Shown here piece by piece: positions 57,735 through 64,000 of a DNA stretch of 64,000 nucleotides. This stretch comes from Cryobacterium breve (lineage in GTDB: Bacteria > Actinomycetota > Actinomycetes > Actinomycetales > Microbacteriaceae). A model generated the notes under the pieces. The model made no database searches. It saw only the letters and a list, made by a program, of their open reading frames with translations, and had not been told where the DNA came from. The DNA is taken from NCBI RefSeq assembly GCF_027594785.1, contig NZ_CP075584.1:3224001-3288000 (forward strand), read 5' to 3'. The translations under genes and the position numbers were made by a program. Each line of letters begins with the position of its first letter. The first letter of the stretch is position 1.

Positions 57735-57900
57735 GCATCCGTTCGACCCCGGACTGCAGCCCGAACGGACCCTGCTCGCGTGGCAGCGCACGGTGCTCGC
57801 GCTCGCCGTCGCCGTGGCGGCCGGAGTGCGGTTCGCGGCGCCGCTCGTGGGTGTCGTGGCCGTCGTCTACCGTCGGCATGCGCTGCTCCCGCGCTGCTAG
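57724..57900 (+). pseudogene. second DUF202 membrane protein remnant
   Basis: In the next frame the sequence reads [58 protein letters not shown]. The first helix is typical of the companion DUF202 gene ([16 protein letters not shown]), but the protein is about half the usual length, has no start codon, and meets a stop just upstream at about 57706. Its stop overlaps that of the convergent DksA/TraR gene. Confidence 0.6.
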
Positions 57901-58286
57901 CGCGCCCCGGCCTCGACCTCGCGGGCGCAGTCGATGCAGAGCTCCGCAGCCGGACGGGCCTCGAGCCGTTCGTGGCTGATCGGCTCGCCGCGGCGCACGC
58001 AGAGGCCGTACGCGCCCTCGCGGATCCGGGAGAGGGCGCGGTCGATCGCCGCGGACTTCGCAGCGAGCTCGCTGTGCACCCCCGACATCCGGGACCACTC
58101 CATCGTGAGCGTCGGGCCGTCGGGGTCGTGCTCGTCGTCGTCGGTGCCGCTGTTGCGGGCGTCGAGCACCCCGGAGAGGGTCTGGTCCATGCGGCCCATG
58201 GCCAGGAAGGCGTCGTGGCGTTCCTCGAGGAGAAGGCGCTCGAAGTGCCGGAGCTCTGCGGCGGTGAAGTTGGCTTGGGTGCGCAT
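57897..58286 (-). CDS. TraR/DksA-family zinc-finger protein
   Basis: 129 aa. An N-terminal coiled coil ([20 protein letters not shown]) carries the loop region, and the C-terminal zinc finger has the pattern [20 protein letters not shown]...[10 protein letters not shown], with the first Cys pair reduced to a single Cys (LCVRRGE instead of CxxC). DksA-like proteins bind RNA polymerase through the secondary channel; the acidic insert [11 protein letters not shown] is unusual in position. ATG 58286 is supported by the AAAGGACC site upstream. Confidence 0.85.
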   Translation of the reverse strand: MRTQANFTAAELRHFERLLLEERHDAFLAMGRMDQTLSGVLDARNSGTDDDEHDPDGPTLTMEWSRMSGVHSELAAKSAAIDRALSRIREGAYGLCVRRGEPISHERLEARPAAELCIDCAREVEAGAR

Positions 58287-58456
58287 GATAGGTCCTTTCG
58301 CGCTGAGGCGGTCCCTGGAACGGGCAGCCAGAATGTTCTGACGAGAATACGCCCGGCATTCCGGGCTGTCTCGGGGCTTGCGCAGCGGTGCACAACGTGC
58401 ACAGACCTGCCTCGGTGAAGGGGGGTCGCCTCGAAGGGCGGGTGGAGCCGCGGCCC

Positions 58457-60058
58457 CTACTTGATTGTGACGGTGACCTCGTCGAGACCCGTCGCACCGT
58501 CGGGAATGACGTCCTGGCGGACATCCGTCTGGACAAGGCCGGCGGCATCCGTCGCCCGGACCCGGAGGGTGTGCGAGCCGGCCGTCGCAGGCCACGACCA
58601 CGTCCACTGGCGCCAGGTATCGGCCGAGATCGCCGCTGCGAGGGTCGCCTCTTCCCAGGCGCCGCCGTCGACCTGCACCTGCACCCCGCGGATGCCGGTG
58701 TGCTGGGCCCACGCGACACCCGCGACGGTCACTGTTCCGGCTCCGGCCCTGGCGCCCGAGCGCGGCACGTCGATCCGGGAGGACAGCTTGACCGGGCCCC
58801 GCTCGGACCAGCCGCGGTCGGTCCAGTACGCGGTGTGCTGGTCGAACCGGGTGACGTTGAGTTCGACGACCCACTTCGTGGCCGACACGTAGCCGTAGAG
58901 GCCGGGCACGACCAGCCGCACCGGGTAGCCGTGCTCGAGCGGGAGCGGGACACCGTTCATGCCCACGGCGAGAATCGCGTTGCGGTTCTCGTCGGTGAGG
59001 ACCTCGAGAGGGGTGCTCGCGGTCCAGCCGTCCTGGCTGCGGGAGAGCACCATGTCGGCGCCCGCGGTCGGCACGGCCCGGGCGAGCAGGTTCCGGATCG
59101 GGTAGCCGAGCCAGGTCGCGTTGCCGATCAAGTCGCCGCCGACCGGGTTCGAGACGCACATCAGGGTGGTCGTGCTCTCCTCGAGGGGCAGGGCGAGCAG
59201 GTCGGCGAAGCTCATTTCGACCTCGTTCTCGACCATCCCGGTGACCTTGAGCGACCACGTGCTCGGGTCGATCCGGGGCACCTGGAGGGCGGTGTCGATC
59301 CGGTAGAAGTCCGCGTTGGCGGTGATGAGCGGCGAGATGCCGTCCACGGCGACGGATGCCGCAGGCGGGATCGCGGGCGCGGTGACGGAGGGCGCGGGCA
59401 GGGTGAAGAGCGCGCGGGCGGCATCCGCTGCCCGGGTGCCTGCGGACACGACCTGCCCGATCACCAGGGCTACCGCGCCGAGGGCCGCGCTCGTGCCCGT
59501 GTATGCGAGGAAACGCCGGCGGTCCACGGTGGCGCCGCCCGGCCCAGTGTGTGCCGGTGCGGGTGCCGTTTCGGCGCGGAGCCGGGTGATCAGCACGGTG
59601 AGAAGCACGGCCGCGACGACCATCGCGACGACACCGGGAAGCGCGTCGAGGGTCGAGGCGCTCGACCTGCTGAGCACGGCGAAGACGGCGAGGCCACCCG
59701 CCGCGACCGTGAGCACCCGCCCGAGCGGCGGGCGCACGAGTTCGAGCATCCCGGCCGCCGCGGCGAGCACGGCGGCGCCGAGGGCGAGGGTAACGATCAG
59801 CACGGTCTTGTCGTTCGTGCCGAACAGGGCGATGACGAGTTCCTTCACCCAGCCGGGCACAAGGTCGATCACGAGGGCGCCGACGGCGAGGACCGGGCTG
59901 CCGGCCGGCGCGAGCAGGGCGGCGGCCAGCTCGCCGGCGCCGAGCCCGGCGAGGGCGGCCGCGATCCCGGCGAGGGCGGCGAGTCCGGTGCGGCCGCGGT
60001 TCCCGGTCTTGCGCGCGCGGGAACCAGGGGAGGGCGTGCGCGTGTCGGGGCCGGTCAT
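58457..60058 (-). CDS. membrane-anchored molybdopterin-dependent oxidoreductase (sulfite oxidase/YedY-like)
   Basis: 533 aa. Residues 1-185 hold four or five membrane helices (e.g. LIVTLALGAAVLAAAAGMLE, VAMVVAAVLLTVLITRLRAE), then a linker with a helix near residue 200. Residues 250-430 are the Moco domain with the molybdenum Cys in TTTLMCVSNPVGGDLIGNAT and LVVPGLYGYVSATKWVVELN; the C-terminal Mo-co dimerisation beta-sandwich follows. Such enzymes probably act on sulfite or oxidised amino acids outside the membrane. The native partner is unknown. It is monocistronic. Confidence 0.9.
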   Translation of the reverse strand: MTGPDTRTPSPGSRARKTGNRGRTGLAALAGIAAALAGLGAGELAAALLAPAGSPVLAVGALVIDLVPGWVKELVIALFGTNDKTVLIVTLALGAAVLAAAAGMLELVRPPLGRVLTVAAGGLAVFAVLSRSSASTLDALPGVVAMVVAAVLLTVLITRLRAETAPAPAHTGPGGATVDRRRFLAYTGTSAALGAVALVIGQVVSAGTRAADAARALFTLPAPSVTAPAIPPAASVAVDGISPLITANADFYRIDTALQVPRIDPSTWSLKVTGMVENEVEMSFADLLALPLEESTTTLMCVSNPVGGDLIGNATWLGYPIRNLLARAVPTAGADMVLSRSQDGWTASTPLEVLTDENRNAILAVGMNGVPLPLEHGYPVRLVVPGLYGYVSATKWVVELNVTRFDQHTAYWTDRGWSERGPVKLSSRIDVPRSGARAGAGTVTVAGVAWAQHTGIRGVQVQVDGGAWEEATLAAAISADTWRQWTWSWPATAGSHTLRVRATDAAGLVQTDVRQDVIPDGATGLDEVTVTIK

Positions 60059-60207
60059 CCGTTCAGCCTAGGGCGGCCGCGCGGGGGCGCGCCCGCGCAT
60101 TCCTTACGATTCGCTGGTGGTTTTGCCAGAGCTTCGCCAGCCCGTTCCCTCCTGCGCCCGGCCTTCCGGAGGCAACGACCAGCGCGATAGGGCAGGATCG
60201 AAGGATC

Positions 60208-62710
60208 ATGGCAACTCTGAGCGCCCTCCCGTCCGTCACCGATCCCGATGCCCTCTTCGCGGCGTTCGAAGGGTGGGCGACCGACCAGGGCCTCTCGCTG
60301 TATCCCGCCCAGGAGGAAGCGCTGATCGAGATCGTCTCGGGGGCGAACCTGATCCTGAGCACCCCGACGGGCACCGGAAAGTCGCTCGTCGCGGTGGGCG
60401 CGCACTTCGCCGCACTCTCCGCCGGCAAGCGCAGCTTCTACACCGCGCCGATCAAGGCGCTCGTGAGCGAGAAATTCTTCTCCCTCGTCGAGATCTTCGG
60501 TGCGGAGAACGTCGGGATGATGACCGGGGACTCCTCGGTCAACTCGGACGCCCCGATCATCTGCTGCACGGCCGAGATCCTCGCGAACCTCGCCCTCCGC
60601 AGCGGCGAGGACACCCAGGTCGACCAGGTCGTGATGGACGAGTTTCACTTCTACGGCGACCCCGACCGCGGCTGGGCGTGGCAGGTGCCGCTCCTGCTGC
60701 TGCCCCGGGTGCAGTTCATCCTGATGAGCGCGACCCTCGGCGACGTGACCGAGATCGCCGACGACCTCGCCCGCCGCACCGGCCGCACGGTCGCGGTCGT
60801 CACCGGAGTCGAACGCCCGGTCCCGCTCAACTACTACTACGAGACCACGCCCGTGCACGAGACCGTCGAGGACCTGCTGAAGACCGGCCAGGCGCCCGTC
60901 TACATCGTGCACTTCTCCCAGGCCGCCGCGCTCGAGCGCGCGCAGGCGCTCTCGAGCGTCAAGGTCGCGACCAAGGAGCAGAAGGAAGCGATCGCGGAGC
61001 CTGATCGGCGAGTTCCGGTTCACGACGAGCTTCGGCAAGACCCTGTCCAGGCTGATTCGGATGGGCATCGGCGTGCACCACGCCGGCATGCTGCCGAAGT
61101 ACCGGCGTCTCGTCGAACAGCTCGCCCAGCGCGGCCTGCTCCGGGTGATCTGCGGCACCGACACCCTCGGGGTCGGCATCAACGTGCCGATCCGAACGGT
61201 GCTCTTCACCGCGCTGACCAAGTACGACGGCGTCAAGATGCGCCAGGCTCAACGCGCGCGAGTTCCGCCAGATCGCCGGGCGCGCCGGCCGGGCCGGCTA
61301 CGACACCGCCGGAACGGTCGTGATCCAGGCGCCCGACCACGAGACCGAGAACCTCAAGGCGATCGAGAAGGCCGGGGACGACCCGAAGAAGAAGCGCAAG
61401 ATCATCCGCAAGAAGGCGCCGGAGGGCTTCGTCTCCTGGGGCGAGCCCTCGTTCCAGCGCCTCGTCAACGCCGAGCCGGAGACAATGCACTCGAGCATGC
61501 AGATGACCGCTGCGATGCTGATCAACGTGATCGGCCGCGGCGGAGACGCCTTCTCGCACGTCTACGAGCTCGTCTTCGACAACCACGAACCGTGGAAGCG
61601 CCAGCTCGCACACGCCCGTCGTGCCCTCGGCATCTACAAGACGCTGCGCGCGGCCGGGATCGTCGAGCAGAGCGCGAGCGGCGACATCCGCCTGACCGTG
61701 GACCTGCAGCCGAACTTCGCCCTCAACCAGCCGCTCTCCCCATTCGCGCTCGCCGCGTTCGACCTGCTCGACCCCGAGTCGCCGACCTACGCGCTCGACA
61801 TGATGTCCATCGTCGAGGCGACCCTCGACGACCCGCGCCCGGTGCTGATGGGCCAGCAGTTCGCTGCCCGCGGCGAGGCCGTCAACGCGATGAAGCGCGA
61901 GGGCATCGAGTACGACGAGCGGATGGCCCTGCTCGAGGAGATCACCTGGCCGAAGCCCCTCGAGGAGCCTGCTGACCTACACCTTCACGACCTACAAGGA
62001 ATCGCAGCCGTGGATCGCGGACTCTCGAGCTCAGCCCCAAGACCGTCGTGCGCGACATGTACGAACGGGCGATGTCGTTCGGCGAGTTCATCGCGTTCTA
62101 CAAGCTCGCCCGTTCAGAGGGCGTCGTGCTGCGCTACCTGTCCGACGCCTACCGGGCCGCCCGGCAGACCATCCCGGACGAGGCCAAGACCGAGGACCTG
62201 CTCGACCTGATCGAGTGGCTCGGTGAACTCGTGCGCCAGGTCGACTCGAGCCTCCTCGACGAGTGGGAGGAGCTCATCCACCCCGACCTCGAGGCGCACG
62301 AAGCCGGCGCCGTCTCGGTGCTGCCGCCGCCCCCGCGCCGGCTCACCACGAACGTGCGCGCCTTCCGGATCCTCGTGCGCAACGAGTTGTTCCGGCGCGT
62401 TCAGCTCGCGGCGCTCGAGAACTACGACGCGCTCGGCGAGCTCGACCGCGAGCACGGCTTCACGGCGGATGCCTGGGGCGACGCCATGGACGGCTACTTC
62501 GCCGAACACGACGAGGTTCTGACCGGCGCGAACGCGCGCGGCTCCGGCATGCTGATCCTCGACGAGGGCGCAACGGAGTGGACCGTGCGGCAGATCCTCG
62601 ACGACCCGGCGGGCGACCACGACTGGGGGATCAGCGCGACGATCGACCTCGCCGAATCGGACGAACTCGGCGCCGCGCACGTGCGGGTCACTGCGGTCAA
62701 CCGGCTCTGA
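60208..62710 (+). CDS. DEAD/DEAH-box helicase of the Ski2-like family with DUF3516 domain (four frameshifts as given)
   Basis: 832 aa after correction. Walker [20 protein letters not shown] (about residue 55), DEFH box [11 protein letters not shown], motif [41 protein letters not shown], motif [17 protein letters not shown], and the C-terminal DUF3516 domain ([20 protein letters not shown] ...). Extra bases lie in GAGCCTG 60997-61003, CAGGCTC 61244-61250, GAGCCTG 61965-61971 and near 62021-62026. It is probably an RNA helicase. Confidence 0.9.
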
Positions 62711-62757
62711 GGCAGGGCAGGGCAGGGCAGGGCTCGTGCTCGGCTCGGCTCGGTCGG
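62711..62757. repeat. short tandem repeats GGCAG and CTCGG
   Basis: Four GGCAG units (62711-62730) are followed by CTCGG/GCTCG units up to about 62757, in the space between the helicase stop and the oxidoreductase gene. Simple-sequence DNA; no other signal. Confidence 0.7.
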
Positions 62758-62824
62758 GCCGGTGCCGGGTCGGGCGCCGCGGCGGCGGCGGGCGGCCGGT
62801 GCCCCGCGGAGTAGCGTGGGAGGC

Positions 62825-63878
62825 ATGAGTGCAGCAGAGATCATCGCCCGCCCGATCCGATCCGCCGTGATCGGCTTCGGTCTCTCCGGGAGGGTGTTCC
62901 ATAGCCCGTTCCTCGCCGCGAACCCCGAATTCTCCCTCGACGCGATCGTCACGGGCGATCCCGTGCGGCGCCAGCAGGCGGCAGAGACCTATCCGGGCGT
63001 ACGCCTGATGCACACCGTCGACGAGCTCATCGCCGCCGCGGACGACCTCGACCTCGTCGTGATCGGCTCCCCGCCGGGCACCCACGTGGAACTCGCCCAT
63101 GCCGCGCTCGACGCGGGCCTCGCCGTCGTCATCGACAAGCCGTTCGCCCCGACGAGCATCGCCGGCCAGGGCCTCATCGAGAAGGCCAAACGGCTCGGCC
63201 TGCTGCTCACCGTTTTCCAGAACCGGCGCTGGGACGGCGACTTCCTGACCCTGAAGGCGCTCATCTCTGAGGGCGCCCTCGGCGAGGTGCGGCACTTCGA
63301 GTCACGGTTCGAGTTCTGGCGCCCGACACCCTCGGCCAAGGCGTGGAAGGCGAGCGCAGGCGTCCGTGAGGGCGGCGGGATCCTTTTCGACCTCGGCGCG
63401 CACCTGATCGACCAGGCCCTGCAGGCTCTTCGGGCCGATCGACAACGTCTACGCCGAGATCGCGACCCGCGTTCCCGGCGGGAACGCCGACGACGACACC
63501 TTCGTGTCACTGCACCACGGTTCGGGGGTGCGGTCGCACCTGTGGATGAACGGGACGGCCGCCCAGGTCGGGCCGCGCTTCCACGTGCTGGGCTCTGAGT
63601 CCGGGTACACGAAGTGGGGCCTCGACGGCCAGGAGGCCACGCTGGCCGCCGGCGCGCTTCCGACGGATGCCGGCTTCGGCATCGAACACGAGTCGGCCTG
63701 GGGCATGCTCGGGCTCGACGGCGCCCAGCACGCGGTGCCCACGGAACCCGGCGACTACGCGGCCTTCTACCGGGGAGTCGCCGACTCACTGCTACGCGGC
63801 GCGCCCGCTCCCGTCGACCCGGAGGACTCGCTCCGCGTGGTCGGGATCATCGAACGGATCTTCCGCCAGACCCGGTAG
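62825..63878 (+). CDS. Gfo/Idh/MocA-family oxidoreductase (frameshifted as given)
   Basis: 350 aa after correction. N-terminal Rossmann fold SAVIGFGLSGRVFHSPFLAA (residue 12), the EKP-like motif VVIDKPFAPTSIAGQGLIEK (about residue 103), then FESRFEFWRPTPSAKAWKAS and GGILFDLGAHLIDQALQLFG. CAGGCTC 63422-63428 has one extra G; removal restores LFGPIDNVYAEIATRVPGGN and the C-terminal domain. It is an NAD(P)-dependent sugar or polyol dehydrogenase of unknown substrate. ATG 62825 follows GGAGG. Confidence 0.88.
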
Positions 63879-63912
63879 GCGGCATCCGCCGGCCAGGCCA
63901 TCGGGCGTAAGC

Positions 63913-63985
63913 ATCGAGCGCTGGTGTTGCGCCGTTCCGCGGGTGGTTCACCACGCGCGAAGCGGCGGAACACCGGCGCTCGGTG
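63913..63985. repeat. palindromic intergenic element, copy C
   Basis: The left arm from 63913 (ATCGAGCGCTGGTGTTGCGC...) pairs imperfectly with the right arm ending at about 63985 (...CACCGGCGCTCGG) around GGTGGTTCACCACGCGCG. Its left arm is nearly identical to copy B (23193-23214), and its centre and right arm resemble copy A (23105-23168). Confidence 0.65.
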
Positions 63986-64000
63986 CAGGGGATGACCGCT

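Overview
The window is chromosomal DNA of a high-G+C actinobacterium, most likely a member of the Microbacteriaceae (Micrococcales). The evidence is the very G+C-rich codon use, the argS-lysA-hom-thrC-thrB-rho-prfA ... prmC-tsaC-wecA-atpI-atpBEFHAGDC order shared with other Actinobacteria such as Mycobacterium, TAGAAT/TAGAGT-type -10 boxes, frequent leaderless genes, and a 13E12-type HNH protein. It is not a phage, plasmid or island; no CRISPR array, integrase or transposase was seen.

Layout. Positions 1-18.7 kb hold accessory stress and metabolism genes: a CsoR-type divergent promoter with a CoA-disulfide-reductase-like gene, an mhqO/mhqD-like dioxygenase-hydrolase pair, a GntR-membrane-protein pair, the hexulose-phosphate synthase/isomerase (RuMP, formaldehyde) pair under an unusual sensor-kinase-like LuxR protein, a TetR-DUF6544 pair and a second EF-G. 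Positions 18.8-23.9 kb hold formate-tetrahydrofolate ligase, a MarR-phenolic acid decarboxylase pair, tRNA-Arg and a lipoprotein. Positions 24-49.7 kb are the core housekeeping block: arginyl-tRNA synthetase, lysine/threonine synthesis, Rho, release factor 1, cysEK (inserted on the other strand), prmC, tsaC, a WecA-like transferase, the complete F-type ATP synthase operon, yaaA and malate dehydrogenase. Positions 49.9-64 kb hold two alkylation-repair genes, a TetR-controlled cluster (MDR oxidoreductase, two TetR proteins, a heterodimeric ABC exporter), damaged DUF202 genes, a DksA/TraR protein, a membrane-anchored molybdopterin oxidoreductase, a Ski2-like helicase and a Gfo/Idh/MocA oxidoreductase.

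The most striking feature is at DNA level. At least 13 genes, many of them essential (argS, thrC, prfA, atpE, atpH), are broken by single-base insertions that turn GAGCTG into GAGCCTG (or CAGCTC into CAGGCTC on the other strand). I count 18 such sites plus one CAGGCTG variant; removing the extra base restores a full-length family member every time, and it also uncovers one small gene. Six further insertions of other kinds hit rho, the wecA-like gene, atpD and the helicase. The motif occurs in both orientations relative to coding, which argues against translational recoding and for a motif-dependent sequencing or assembly artefact, or less likely a real DNA-level process. Coordinates below span the whole gene, and the evidence gives the insertion sites. 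The other leads are the kinase-like LuxR fusion next to the RuMP genes, several well-defined palindromic operators, an N/Q-rich domain in Rho, and palindromic intergenic repeats.
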